A DNA stretch of 42,637 nucleotides from assembly GCA_945900785.1 (NCBI GenBank), contig CAMDJM010000042.1, positions 1 to 42,637 of the forward strand, given 5' to 3'. The stretch is from Akkermansia muciniphila (lineage in GTDB: Bacteria > Verrucomicrobiota > Verrucomicrobiia > Verrucomicrobiales > V1-33). Positions 31,962-41,488 of this stretch are shown one piece after another (positions within the stretch are counted from its first letter, which is position 1; each line of letters starts with the position of its first letter). The notes beneath the pieces are model-generated. The model worked only from the letters and a program-made list of their open reading frames with translations, ran no database searches and was not told where the DNA came from. The translations under genes were made by a program, and so were the position numbers.

Positions 31962-33383
31962 TTAAGGCTGGAAACTGGCTGCAGGATGGAAGCCAAAGAA
32001 GTTCCGGGCGTTACCGTAACAGATGCGTTGCACGAGGGTGCTCAGGGTTTCGAAGTCGTCCGGGATTTCGCCGGTGGCGACGTCGCGGGCGAGCAGGTTG
32101 CACAGGATGCGGCGGAAGTATTCGTGCCGGGGGAAGGACATGAAGGAACGGCTATCGGTGAGCATGCCGACCCAGTGGCTGATGAGGTTCAGATTGGAGA
32201 GGGCGTTGATTTGCCATTCCATGCCTTCTTTTTGATCCAGGAACCACCAGCCGGAGCCGAATTGCACTTTGCCGGCGGCGGTGCCGTCGTTGAAGTTGCC
32301 GATCATGGTGCCCATCACATAGTTGTCAGCAGGATTGATGTTGTAGACGATGGTTTTAGGCAGGGAGCCATCCAGATCAAGGTGCCCGAGGTAGCGGGAA
32401 AGGGCGTCGGCCTGGGGGAGATCGCCGATGGAATCAAATCCAATATCCGGCCCGAGGGCTCGGAAGAGGCGGGTGCTGTTGTTGCGCAGGGCTCCGAGGT
32501 GGAGCTGTTTCACCCAGCCTTTTTGGGCATCGAGCCGGCCGCTGTGGACCATGATGAAGGTGGCGAATTGCTGCTGTTCTTCCGGGGTGACCTGGGTGCC
32601 GGTGCGGGCTTTGTCATAAATGCGGGCGGCCTCGGGCTCGGTGCAGAAGTGGCAGGTGGCCTGGGAGAGGCCGTGATCGCTGAGGCGGCCACCGATGGCA
32701 TGGAAGGCATCGTGGCGTTTTTCGAGGGCGGCGAGGAGGCCACGGAAGGTGGTGACGTCGGTATCGGCAGTGGCGGCCAGCTTTTCGACGTAGGTGTTGA
32801 AAAAGGCGGTCTGGTCGATCTTCAGAAGATTGTCCGGGCGAAAGGTGGGGAGGATTTTGGTGCCAAAGTTGGCTGCCGCAATGGTCTCATGGTGCGTCAG
32901 GGGATCGGCGGGATCATCCGTGGTGCAAACGACTTCCACCTTGAAATCCGTGAGGATGGCGCGGGCTCCGCGGTCGGGCCCGGCGAGGCGCGCATTCGCT
33001 TGTTCCCAGATACGGGGGGCAGATTCCGGCGTCAGCAGCTCGTCGATGCCAAAGTAGCGCTTCAGCTCAATGTGGCACCAGTGGTAAAGGGGATTGCGCA
33101 GGCAATTTGGAATGGTGCGGGCGAGGGCGAGGAATTTTTCGTAGGGGGGAGCGTCGCCGGTGCAGTATTTTTCCGCTTCGCCATTGGAACGCATCGCCCG
33201 CCATTTGTAATGATCACCCGCCAGCCAGATCTCGAAAAGATTGCCAAAGCGGCGGTCGGAGGCGACATCCTGCGGCGGTAGATGGGAGTGATAGTCGATG
33301 ATGGGCTGGGACTCCGCGACTTCATGATAGAGGCGGCGGGCCAGGGGCGTGGCGAGGAGGAAATCGTCGTGAATGAAGCTCAT
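31962..33383 (-). CDS. uxaC: Glucuronate/galacturonate isomerase UxaC
   Basis: This 473-residue enzyme of the amidohydrolase superfamily converts D-glucuronate to D-fructuronate and D-galacturonate to D-tagaturonate. The N-terminus carries IIDYHSHLPPQDVASDRRF, with the metal-binding HxH. Further marks include NPLYHWCHIELKRYFGI, VCTTDDPADPLTHHE, TFRPDNLLKIDQ, FSFPRHEYFRRILCN-like SFPRHEYF and NARNFFGF near the end. Length is standard. It is followed within 18 bp by a broken permease gene, and no other uronate genes are present. Confidence 0.96.
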   Translation of the reverse strand: MSFIHDDFLLATPLARRLYHEVAESQPIIDYHSHLPPQDVASDRRFGNLFEIWLAGDHYKWRAMRSNGEAEKYCTGDAPPYEKFLALARTIPNCLRNPLYHWCHIELKRYFGIDELLTPESAPRIWEQANARLAGPDRGARAILTDFKVEVVCTTDDPADPLTHHETIAAANFGTKILPTFRPDNLLKIDQTAFFNTYVEKLAATADTDVTTFRGLLAALEKRHDAFHAIGGRLSDHGLSQATCHFCTEPEAARIYDKARTGTQVTPEEQQQFATFIMVHSGRLDAQKGWVKQLHLGALRNNSTRLFRALGPDIGFDSIGDLPQADALSRYLGHLDLDGSLPKTIVYNINPADNYVMGTMIGNFNDGTAAGKVQFGSGWWFLDQKEGMEWQINALSNLNLISHWVGMLTDSRSFMSFPRHEYFRRILCNLLARDVATGEIPDDFETLSTLVQRICYGNARNFFGFHPAASFQP

Positions 33384-33439
33384 GGCGGATGAGTTTTTCC
33401 GTTTTCAGAATTCAGTTTTCAGCGGGCGGATAGTGGGAA

Positions 33440-34339
33440 TCAAGGCTGCACGGCGGCGGTCACTGGCATGGGAGGAGCGGCGGTGTCGTCTTTCAACAGC
33501 CCGGAAAGCAGCAAAGCCGCCACCAGGACGGCGAGGCCGATGCGGTAATAACCAAACACGGTGACGCCGCGTTTTTGCAGCCAGCCGACCATCCATTTCA
33601 CCGAGAGCACAGCAGAAATCCATGCGGCGAGGATGCCGAGGAACATGACGCCGATGGAATAGTCCTGGAGGAGTTCGGGTTGTTTGATGAATTTCAGCAT
33701 CTTGTAGCCGGAGGCCGCGCTGAGCGTGACCATGCCGAGGAGGAAGCTGAACTCGACCGCCGCCAGCATGTTCAATCCGACCAGCAGGCCGCCCACGATC
33801 ACCATCAGACTGCGGCTGGTGCCGGGCCACATCGCCACGCATTGCAGCAGGCCGATCAGGAATGCGGTTTTCGGGGTAATGTCCTCCAGGCTGAGACCGA
33901 TTTTACGCGCACCTGGGGCGGCATTCCGCTTGAACCAGGCCACGGCTAAAATCGCCACCCCACCCACGAACCAAGCGGCGGTAATCGGCCATAAGCCGAA
34001 GAGGTATTGCTCGATTTTTTTATCGAAGAGCAGACCCACGACCACCGCCGGCAGGAAGGCGATCAGGATATTCCGGAGCAACAGCAGCCCCTGGGGATTT
34101 TTGCCGAGCAGCCCCTCGAAAAGGCTGCGGCAGCGTTGAAAATACAATCCCAGCACGGCGAGGATGGCTCCGATCTGCACCACCACGGCGTAAGCATTGG
34201 CGGCTTCGCGGGCCGCGCCAGGATTCGGGGCGATGCCGAGGATTTTCTGCGTCAGGAGGATGTGCCCGGTAGAGCTGACGGGGAGATATTCGGTCAGGCC
34301 TTCGACGATGCCGATGAGGATAGATTGCCACCAATTCAT
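33440..34339 (-). CDS. uppP: Undecaprenyl-diphosphatase UppP (BacA)
   Basis: This 299-residue membrane enzyme removes a phosphate from undecaprenyl diphosphate to recycle the wall-lipid carrier, and gives bacitracin resistance in E. coli. The first motif is GIVEGLTEYLPVSSTGHILL; the second is MWPGTSRSLMVI near residue 180. About eight membrane segments are present. The frame is open to 34519, but the family start MNWWQSILIGIVEG at 34339 is clear. It has a short C-terminal tail rich in Ala and Pro. Confidence 0.95.
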   Translation of the reverse strand: MNWWQSILIGIVEGLTEYLPVSSTGHILLTQKILGIAPNPGAAREAANAYAVVVQIGAILAVLGLYFQRCRSLFEGLLGKNPQGLLLLRNILIAFLPAVVVGLLFDKKIEQYLFGLWPITAAWFVGGVAILAVAWFKRNAAPGARKIGLSLEDITPKTAFLIGLLQCVAMWPGTSRSLMVIVGGLLVGLNMLAAVEFSFLLGMVTLSAASGYKMLKFIKQPELLQDYSIGVMFLGILAAWISAVLSVKWMVGWLQKRGVTVFGYYRIGLAVLVAALLLSGLLKDDTAAPPMPVTAAVQP

Positions 34340-34406
34340 AGTTGTGGCGTCCGGTAGTGGCGGCAGCAGCCGGTAGCAAGAGGAAGCGCAGCCGGTTCCA
34401 GCCGGC

Positions 34407-34688
34407 TCACTTTGCCTTTTTGGCTTTGGCGGCGGTTTTTTTCGGACGGGATGCGGCCTGGGCTTTGCCGTTCCAATCCGCCGGGGCTTTTTGGCCCAGG
34501 CTGCTCCAGAGGGCTCCACGCTTTAGCCAGGCGTTGCGCCATTTGCTGAAGGTGATACCTTTGTCATCGTCATCGACGCCAAATTGAAACCCGCAGGAAG
34601 GGCAAATTTCGTAGGAACCGCCCCCGCTGGCACTGCGGGGTGGTTCCTTGAGCTTGGGGTAGGCACAGACAGGGCAGGAATGGGACAT
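34407..34688 (-). CDS. Small zinc-ribbon protein of unknown function
   Basis: This 93-residue protein has CPVCAYPKL and CPSCGFQFGVDDDD, a pair of CxxC knuckles that should bind zinc. Between them lies the conserved-looking block EPPRSASGGGSYEI. A Trp-rich segment (FSKWRNAWLKRGALW) precedes a Lys/Ala-rich tail. The same N-terminal pattern is common in small bacterial proteins with no assigned role. It lies 21 bp downstream of the FN3 gene, in the same orientation. Confidence 0.8.
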   Translation of the reverse strand: MSHSCPVCAYPKLKEPPRSASGGGSYEICPSCGFQFGVDDDDKGITFSKWRNAWLKRGALWSSLGQKAPADWNGKAQAASRPKKTAAKAKKAK

Positions 34689-34709
34689 GGCGGGAAAGCG
34701 GTTTGCAGG

Positions 34710-35447
34710 TTATTGCGGACCAGAAGCGGGGCGGGTCAGCCGGATGGGCTTGCCGGGCTGATCACGGAAGTAGTCAGGCCTCTGCGGTTTGAAAAAAGTT
34801 TTGGTGCGCCCGGCTTTGTTGTAGGAGGCGAAGGATTTGGTCCTGGGCTCGTAAACGCGGATCACGCCATTCCCGTCGACTTTGGCAGGCAGTCCTTCGT
34901 CAATGGCACGCTGGAGGAACTCCCAGGCTTTCCGGGCGTAATCGTCTGCGCTGGTCGCGCCGAAATCGCGTCCATGGCGGGCGAAATGATCGGCGAGGGA
35001 GGAAGGATCCCCCCAGGTGGCGCGGGTGGGCGGAGCCGGGGAGGGGGCAGGTTTGACGCTTGGCGCAGGCTTGGGGTCGGCGGAAGCCGGCGTTGCCTTG
35101 GGCGCAGCAGGCGCTGCGGGGACCGGGACCGGTTTGCCGACGGTGAATTGACCGGTTTTGAGGGATTTTTTGGCGGTGCCAGCACTGAAGAAGTAGGTTT
35201 TACCATCCAGCAAACCCTCCAGAGTGACGGTATGGAGGAGACCTACTGTGCCCTCGGCTTTATGGTTCAGGTGGTCCGAATCCAAGCCAAATTTAAACAG
35301 CGTGCCGCATTCCGCATCCGTGCTCCATTGGACGGTAGCAGCCGTTCCCTGGATCTGAATGCTGGGACCCGCCGTGATTTCCACCCCCATCGCCCATCGG
35401 GTGAGCCAAAAAACACACAGGAGAATGGCGGCAGGCAGGCGCTTCAT
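34710..35447 (-). CDS. Secreted FN3 protein with nuclease-toxin-like C-terminus
   Basis: The 245-residue protein starts with a signal peptide (about 1-20), an FN3-like beta domain (about 22-105; GTAATVQWSTDAECGTLF), then a Pro/Ala-rich linker (106-143). The last ~95 residues (LADHFARHGRDFG, then ATSADDYARKAWEFL, VIRVYEPRTKSFASYN, RTKTFFKP) resemble the C-terminal nuclease domains of polymorphic toxins with a barnase/EndoU/colicin/RelE-type fold; His154, His158, Arg214 and Thr217 are candidate catalytic residues. This is pattern recall, not a search. It lies 91 bp past the secretin gene and may be a secreted substrate. Confidence 0.6.
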   Translation of the reverse strand: MKRLPAAILLCVFWLTRWAMGVEITAGPSIQIQGTAATVQWSTDAECGTLFKFGLDSDHLNHKAEGTVGLLHTVTLEGLLDGKTYFFSAGTAKKSLKTGQFTVGKPVPVPAAPAAPKATPASADPKPAPSVKPAPSPAPPTRATWGDPSSLADHFARHGRDFGATSADDYARKAWEFLQRAIDEGLPAKVDGNGVIRVYEPRTKSFASYNKAGRTKTFFKPQRPDYFRDQPGKPIRLTRPASGPQ

Positions 35448-35538
35448 GATTTCAGGCTGGAAGCGAAGGCTGGATTCGTGGATGGCCTCCAATGACGGGC
35501 GGGGATCAGATGGATGCTCCTACCCACCGGGATGGATT

Positions 35539-38352
35539 TTACTGGGGGCGCAGCGCCTGGCCGAGTCGCTTGAAGAGGGATTTGGTGACGGGGCGGGCGG
35601 CATTGGGATAGCCGGCGGCGTCAAAAGGAATATCCTTCTCGTAGGTGGGCAGGGCGACGTTGGAAGTATCGCGGTCGGGCTTGGCGAAGGTCTCCGCATC
35701 CGGACCGATGATGGTGCGCTGCACTTCAGAGGTGTGCACATCGATCATGTCATCTGCGGTGTCGATGATGCGGGGTTGGATCATGATGATCAGTTCCTGC
35801 CGCTTGGTGCCATGCACGGTGGTGCCGAAGAGGTGCTTGATAACGGGGATTTTGGAGAGGAAGGGGATGCCACTGATGGATTCGCTCTTGGACTCGGTGA
35901 TGCTGCCGCCGATGGTGAAGATGGCTCCGTTGGGAACGGTGATCTTGTTATTAAGGCGCTGCGTCAGAATGTTGGGAATGGGGTTGCCATTGATGATGGT
36001 GGAGCCGGAGACGGTATCGTTCTGTTGGGAAACTTCGAGGGTGATTTCGTTCTTGGAATTGATGAGGGGCCGCACTTCGAGGATAAGTTCGACGTCCTCA
36101 TACTCCACATTTGAGGTGACGGAGTTGGTATTGCCGGCCACGACGGAAGTTTGCTGGTTGGCTGGGATTGGCACGCGTGAACCCACGGAGATGTTGGCGA
36201 CTTCGTTGTTGGCGGTGGCGACGTGGGGCTTGGAAAGGACCTTGAAGCGGGAGGTGGATTCCAGGGCGTTGACGTAAGCGTTGAAGAGTTCTCCGGCGGT
36301 GGCATAGAGATTCAGCCCGGCACCGGCAGAGGTAAAGCCGGACACGGTGTCGAGATTGGCTGGGTCGAGGAACCGGTTGGCACCAGTGGAGTTGTATAGG
36401 CCGGCGATGCTGACGTTTTGACCGGCAATGTTTACGTCTTCCACCCGGCGGAGAAGGTCTATGCCGGTGGAGATGTCGTCGCTGAGGGTGATCTGGGCGA
36501 TCACCGCATTGATGTGCACCTGGAGGGGACGCTTGTCCATTTCCTTGATCAATTCGCCGACGCGCTCAATGGACTCCGGGGGTCCCGTGACCAGCAGGGA
36601 GTTCATGCGGGGATCGGAAATGAGCAGGGTCTTGCCGACCACGGTGGAACGGGGTAAGGCGTTATCGGATTGGCGGGAGGCGAGTCCGCCGCCCCCTCCG
36701 CCGCCGCCGCCCCCAAAGCCGGAGGACCCGCCGGAGCGGCTGCTGCCGCCAAAGCTGGAGGATCCGCTCCGGGAGGAAGCCTGGGAGCCAAAGCCGCTAT
36801 TGCCTTGGCCTCCGATGCCTCCAAATTGGTTTTGCCCTGCGGTGGCTCCGGTGCGGGCGGCGCCGCCCCCTGCTCCTCCTCCCCCGGAGGTCTGGCCGGC
36901 GGCCCCGAGACCTCTGGCCTCGAGACTGGCAGCGGCGATGTCGAGGAACTCATCCACCGGAATGTAGCGGAGCTGTTGCGTGAGGAGGTTTTTCACGCGG
37001 GAGGGCTGATCGAATTCCTTCACCAGCTTGATCATGTAATCGACGTGGACCTTGGGACCGTTGATAAAAATGCGGTTGGTGCGGGGGTCGGCTTTGATGA
37101 TGATGGATTTTCCGTCGGGCATGGTGCCGGAAATAGTGTTGGTGCCCCCTCCGGAGATGACAGGTTGAGCCCCTCCAGGGTTCGCGAGGGCGTTGGCCGC
37201 AGCGTTGGGGGCGACGGGACGGAATCCGGTGTTGCCTCCTTTATTGGTGCCGGGATTGGCTTGGGCCTGGGCTTGGAGAATGCCTTCGAGAAGCGCTTGG
37301 ATGTCTTCGGCGGAGGCGCGCTCCAGTTCCACGAATTCGTGAATCTGGGCGACGGGCTCGACATCGACCTTGTCCTTGACCTTGATCAGGGTGCGGATGT
37401 TGGGGATCGTGCCCCGGACCAGAATAGCATTCGCGGAAGGAATCGGAATGTAAGCTCCCCAAGGGTGGGTGGGAACGGCGTTGGCTAGGACGGCGGAGGC
37501 TTCCTCGGCACTCAGGTAGTTGAGACGGATCAGGTAGTTGACCGGCTCATCGGTTTCCGGCAGTTCGTCCGCGCTGAGATAAATCTGCGAGCCCCCGATC
37601 GGGCCTTCCAGTCCAGGTGGTTTTGCGTTGATCTGGATGATTTTATCAATTCCGGGAGCATAAGGCTGAAGGCTGAAGCCCTGGATGAGCAGCGAGGCTT
37701 TGATGAAGTCCACGCCCTCGGCGCGGGTCATTTTTTTGTTGGGATTCTGCACCACGACAACGGTGCCGGTGAGTCCTGCGTCCCGGATCACGTGGTGGTC
37801 GGAGATGAATTCGTATAGTTGAATCACGCTTTCGATGGGATCACCTGTGAAGGCGAGGAGAAAATCATTCGGATCATCCGGGATCACATTGGTTTTGGCC
37901 GCCGGATCCCCGGGATTGGCCGGTGGCCCGCCTGCGGTCGGTGTTCCCGGAAGTGGGGTCCGGATGGTTCCTGCGGTGCTGGGGGTGCCCGGGGTGTTGG
38001 GAAGGGTGATGGCGGGCCTGCGGCCAGGGGTGCCTGGAGGGGTGGTGGGCCGGGCTGGGGTGGGGATGGTGGGAGCCTTGGGGGTGGCGGGAGGAGTGGC
38101 CCCGTCCGTTGGGTTCGGTTGGGCTGGTGCAGGAACGGCGGGGACCGCTGGAGTGGGGATCGCCGCTGGGGCGGGAATGACGGGGACGCCTTCCGGCTGT
38201 GGCACGTTGTTTTGCGCGAGCAAACGGGCGCGGAGCGCTGGATTTAAATTCGAGGGCAACTCCACGGCTTCCTGGGCGTAAGAGATGGCCAACAGTGGAA
38301 CAAAAGCGAGGGAGAGACGGCAGAGCGCCCGGGGAAAGGACTGAAGAATCAT
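35539..38352 (-). CDS. Type II secretion/type IV pilus secretin GspD-like
   Basis: The 937-residue protein has a signal peptide (about 1-27), a long Pro/Thr-rich linker (about 50-155), an N0-like domain, N1-N3 repeats (IRLNYLSAEEASAVLANAV; FVELERASAEDIQALLEGIL) and a C-terminal secretin domain ending GIPFLSKIPVIKHLFG and ELIIMIQPRII. A Gly/Ser-rich insert (roughly 490-570) lies in the N3 region, as in many GspD proteins. It would form the outer-membrane gate. The ATG at 38352 gives the signal peptide; the frame extends 12 residues further. It is the last assembly gene in the cluster. Confidence 0.92.
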   Translation of the reverse strand: MILQSFPRALCRLSLAFVPLLAISYAQEAVELPSNLNPALRARLLAQNNVPQPEGVPVIPAPAAIPTPAVPAVPAPAQPNPTDGATPPATPKAPTIPTPARPTTPPGTPGRRPAITLPNTPGTPSTAGTIRTPLPGTPTAGGPPANPGDPAAKTNVIPDDPNDFLLAFTGDPIESVIQLYEFISDHHVIRDAGLTGTVVVVQNPNKKMTRAEGVDFIKASLLIQGFSLQPYAPGIDKIIQINAKPPGLEGPIGGSQIYLSADELPETDEPVNYLIRLNYLSAEEASAVLANAVPTHPWGAYIPIPSANAILVRGTIPNIRTLIKVKDKVDVEPVAQIHEFVELERASAEDIQALLEGILQAQAQANPGTNKGGNTGFRPVAPNAAANALANPGGAQPVISGGGTNTISGTMPDGKSIIIKADPRTNRIFINGPKVHVDYMIKLVKEFDQPSRVKNLLTQQLRYIPVDEFLDIAAASLEARGLGAAGQTSGGGGAGGGAARTGATAGQNQFGGIGGQGNSGFGSQASSRSGSSSFGGSSRSGGSSGFGGGGGGGGGGLASRQSDNALPRSTVVGKTLLISDPRMNSLLVTGPPESIERVGELIKEMDKRPLQVHINAVIAQITLSDDISTGIDLLRRVEDVNIAGQNVSIAGLYNSTGANRFLDPANLDTVSGFTSAGAGLNLYATAGELFNAYVNALESTSRFKVLSKPHVATANNEVANISVGSRVPIPANQQTSVVAGNTNSVTSNVEYEDVELILEVRPLINSKNEITLEVSQQNDTVSGSTIINGNPIPNILTQRLNNKITVPNGAIFTIGGSITESKSESISGIPFLSKIPVIKHLFGTTVHGTKRQELIIMIQPRIIDTADDMIDVHTSEVQRTIIGPDAETFAKPDRDTSNVALPTYEKDIPFDAAGYPNAARPVTKSLFKRLGQALRPQ

Positions 38353-38429
38353 GACAAAAGGTGAAAGGGAGAAATGAAAGGGGAGCACCGCAGCGGGAAA
38401 AGTGGAGGTGGGGGAAGCGGGAAAGGCCG

Positions 38430-39332
38430 TCAGGGAGTGGTGGAGGGGAGAACGACGCGGCGGCGCGTGGGTGTTTGCGCGGCATTATTGCCGGCCGGCA
38501 CGGTCGGAGTCGGCACGACGTTGGGCTGGGCGGCGGGGTTGGCCAGCATGGCATTCAACTGCTGTTGGGCATCGGTGGCGCCGCCGGGACTGGCGGGGAC
38601 ACCAGGCTGCGGCGTGCCGAAGTTTGCCTGCCCAGCCATCCCTGGCTGATTGGCGTTATTCCGGTTGGATTGGCCGCCACGGGTGATATTCACGGGTTGG
38701 GGAGCCTGATAAGGCCGCACCGCTTGTGCCTGCATGCCGGCAGGACGGACCACGGGTTGACCATTGGGTTGGCCGTTGTTGGGCTGTCCCGGAACCGCCG
38801 GCCGGCCGCCCGCCGCCGCTCCACCGCCTCCAGCTCCGCCCACCATGCTGTAGAGCAGTTTGGTGTCGAAGCCGAGTTCTTTTTGTTGGCCGTCTTTTTC
38901 CACGGTGACGGTGGTAGTGGACAGGGTGCGGCCCTTGTTGACGCTGAGAATTTGATAGCCGTTCTCATTTTTCCGGCCTGTGCCCTGGGCGTAAACGGAG
39001 ATCCGCTCCTGGGTTTTGGTATTCAGCAGGGTGACGTTGGCATTTTTGGCATACCCCCCATAACTGGCGAGGATGAGATCCGCGAAGGGGTCGGCTGCGT
39101 CCACGACCGGGGGCTTGGCGAGTTCAAATTCAAAGGGACTTTTCCCGCGGAGCTTCTGATAGCGCTCCATGCTGTATTCCAGTGGAGTGAACGTTTCGCC
39201 TGCGGCTTCCGGAGCAGGGGGAGGCGGGGTGTCCTGGGCGGGCAGCAGGGCCGGCAAGGCCAGGAAAATCAATCCGGCAGCAAAGGGGTGGGCCAAGGCG
39301 CTGCGATTCGGGGAAAGATGAGTAGTTTTCAT
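38430..39332 (-). CDS. Secreted GspC/PilP-like candidate of the assembly cluster
   Basis: This 300-residue protein has a signal peptide (ending LLPA-QD), a mixed alpha/beta domain (about 50-165; FADLILASYGGYAKNANVTL, then NKGRTLSTTTVTVEKDG), and a Gln/Asn/Pro/Gly-rich tail to the end. I do not recognise the family. Its place directly upstream of the secretin gene and the domain size fit the periplasmic inner-membrane partner (GspC or PilP) that binds the secretin; this role is inferred. Confidence 0.6.
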   Translation of the reverse strand: MKTTHLSPNRSALAHPFAAGLIFLALPALLPAQDTPPPPAPEAAGETFTPLEYSMERYQKLRGKSPFEFELAKPPVVDAADPFADLILASYGGYAKNANVTLLNTKTQERISVYAQGTGRKNENGYQILSVNKGRTLSTTTVTVEKDGQQKELGFDTKLLYSMVGGAGGGGAAAGGRPAVPGQPNNGQPNGQPVVRPAGMQAQAVRPYQAPQPVNITRGGQSNRNNANQPGMAGQANFGTPQPGVPASPGGATDAQQQLNAMLANPAAQPNVVPTPTVPAGNNAAQTPTRRRVVLPSTTP

Positions 39333-39367
39333 GACCGGTCGGTGGGAGGGTGGGCGACGGGGACCCG

Positions 39368-40111
39368 TCAGGGCGTTTGGACCGCTTCGGGATTGGATTG
39401 TTCAGCGGCGGCGGTTTTTTGAGGCGAGGCAGGATCGCCAGGGGGCGCAGACGGAGCCTCAGGGGTGGGTGCTCCGGGGACAGGAGGGGCAGCGGGGGAG
39501 TCGGCAGGGGTTTCAGCCGTGGTGGCTGGGGCGGGGATTTCGGCGTTCAGCGGCACTTCTGTAGCCACGCTTTCCGGTGACCACCAACGCTCGACTTCAA
39601 AAGTGCAGACCACTTCGGCAGCCTCATCGGTCGCGCCTTCTTTTTTCTGGGATTTCAGCCGCAGGGTGCTGACAAAGCGGAAGGCCTTGGGGGATTGCAG
39701 CTTGAAGATGAACGCGAAAACATCGTCCCATGCCCCGATCACGTCCGCCGTGTAGCGGGACTTGTGAAAATGATCCTCCAGTTTGACGGGCAGGGTTTGA
39801 TTTTTGCGGACTTCAAGATTCAGAACGTCGGCTTCCTGTTTAATGAATTTGTCGAGGTAAATTTCCCGTGAGGCTTCATCGGGATAGGACTCCAAATTGG
39901 CGTCCAGGAAACTCCGTTTTTGCTCGGCTTCGGGCGCGAGGGTTTTGGCGAATTCCAGCTCGCGGGCACGGGTTTCGAGCGTGATGCGTTTGCGCTCCAG
40001 CACGAGGTTGCTCTTCTTCCACCAACTGAAGCCCAGCAGGTTGAAGAGGAGAAAGGCTGCGATCCCGAGGAAGATCAGGAGCCGCTTTTCACTTGGTTTC
40101 AGAGGTGTCAT
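39368..40111 (-). CDS. PilO/GspM-like assembly protein
   Basis: This 247-residue protein has a short cytoplasmic start, one membrane helix (about 10-30, LLIFLGIAAFLLFNLLGF), a coiled coil (LERKRITLETRARELEFAK) and a ferredoxin-like periplasmic domain, then a Pro/Ala-rich tail. This is the layout of PilO and GspM, which pair with PilN or GspL at the inner membrane. It overlaps the GspL/PilN-like gene by 23 bp, so translation is probably coupled. Confidence 0.72.
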   Translation of the reverse strand: MTPLKPSEKRLLIFLGIAAFLLFNLLGFSWWKKSNLVLERKRITLETRARELEFAKTLAPEAEQKRSFLDANLESYPDEASREIYLDKFIKQEADVLNLEVRKNQTLPVKLEDHFHKSRYTADVIGAWDDVFAFIFKLQSPKAFRFVSTLRLKSQKKEGATDEAAEVVCTFEVERWWSPESVATEVPLNAEIPAPATTAETPADSPAAPPVPGAPTPEAPSAPPGDPASPQKTAAAEQSNPEAVQTP

Positions 40112-41417
40112 CTTTGGTGATTCCGACGATGTCGAAGGGGACTTTGCCGTCCTTGGGGGCTTGGGCTTTGTATTCCCATTTGAAATTTTGCAGCTCAGGA
40201 TTGCCCTTCACTTTGGTGGCATAGACAATGGCGGCCTGGGTATTGGCGTTGTTGGCCTCGCCTTTGATGGTGATCTGGGAGAGTTTTTTCTCGCCTTGGT
40301 CTTTCTCCACTTCGAAGCCCGAGATGCGGACGCCGGGGGTCGCGGTGTCGTAAAGGGAAGTGAGGCACTGGAAGAGCAGCTCCACCGGGTATTGTTTGAA
40401 GTTGATGGCGGCGTCCGCGAGGTTGGCCTGGTCGATAGTGCCCTGAATATTGCCGTAGTTGCTTTCCAGCCCCGCGACACGGGATTTCAGGACATCGACC
40501 TTCCGCTGCTCCATGAAATACCGGAAGGCGAAGAAGCCCGGAACCAGCAAATAAGCGAGGACACAAGCGGTGGCGATTTTTTGGATGCGGGCGGCGCGGG
40601 CGGCGCGGATTTTCCCTTGGGCGACGGACACGGGCTCCAAGGCGGAAACGCGGGTGCCGGGACGGGGCGGGGGCTTGGGCAAATGCAGGACGCGCCCCCC
40701 AAATGTGACCTGAAAAGCGGCATCCACCGCAGGATCCGGCGCGGCTGTGCTGCCGGGATTCCCCCAGATGACCACGGCATCCAGCGCGGTGACAAATCCC
40801 TGAGTGTAAACGGGCATCAAAAGTTGCTCAATCTCCTGCACCACGCCAAGCGTGAGGTGCGAGGCGCTGAGCGCGTGAAAATAAACGGGGTGATCCCGCC
40901 GGGTGACGGCAAAGACGAGGCGGCCCAGCTCTTTCCAGATCACGAGGGAGTCGTCCGGGAGATCATAGAGATACGGGCTCAGTTCGAAGCGGGCAGGCGC
41001 TTCCTTTGGGAGTTCCTCCGGGAGACCGGGATTCAGCACCGCCGCGCAGACCAGGGTTTGGTTTTCTTCGCGGTCGACAATGCGCCAGTCCGTCAGACAA
41101 CCCACGGGCGCATCTGGCTTCAGGCCTTGTTTTTCCAACTGAATTTCAATGATATCCGGCAGCAGATCGGGATCGCCCGTGGCCGCGCGGATGGGCACGG
41201 CGAAGGTGCTGCTGACGGGAAAGGCGAACAGGGCGGCCGATTTGAAAGCGGAGGGGCTGGTGGTGGATTCCGAGCCTGGAACGCGTTGCCACCCGGAAGG
41301 CGTAGGCTTCCAGAGTTCCCAAATCTCCGGGCCGGGCAGGCAGAGAGTGGCGGTGGGGTCGAGCGGTGGGGGTTTCAAAAGGAAAAAGGTGGGGGAAATT
41401 AGGCAGCCGGTGGCCAT
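40089..41417 (-). CDS. GspL/PilM-PilN-like inner-membrane assembly protein
   Basis: This 442-residue protein has a large N-terminal cytoplasmic part (about 1-265) resembling the actin-like half of GspL/PilM, one membrane helix near 280-300 (IATACVLAYLLVPGFFAFRYF), a coiled coil (RKVDVLKSRVAGLESNYG) and a periplasmic ferredoxin-like domain like PilN (VRISGFEVEKDQGEKKLSQI). GspL links the cytoplasmic ATPase GspE to the periplasmic machine. The N-terminal match is weak. The ATG at 41417 is preferred over a GTG nine bases earlier. Confidence 0.7.
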   Translation of the reverse strand: MATGCLISPTFFLLKPPPLDPTATLCLPGPEIWELWKPTPSGWQRVPGSESTTSPSAFKSAALFAFPVSSTFAVPIRAATGDPDLLPDIIEIQLEKQGLKPDAPVGCLTDWRIVDREENQTLVCAAVLNPGLPEELPKEAPARFELSPYLYDLPDDSLVIWKELGRLVFAVTRRDHPVYFHALSASHLTLGVVQEIEQLLMPVYTQGFVTALDAVVIWGNPGSTAAPDPAVDAAFQVTFGGRVLHLPKPPPRPGTRVSALEPVSVAQGKIRAARAARIQKIATACVLAYLLVPGFFAFRYFMEQRKVDVLKSRVAGLESNYGNIQGTIDQANLADAAINFKQYPVELLFQCLTSLYDTATPGVRISGFEVEKDQGEKKLSQITIKGEANNANTQAAIVYATKVKGNPELQNFKWEYKAQAPKDGKVPFDIVGITKDDTSETK

Positions 41418-41488
41418 GCATGGCACGCTTTTAACAAATTAGCACGGGGGATTTTTTCGGGAAGATGGGATTTTGCGGGAGCAGGGAA

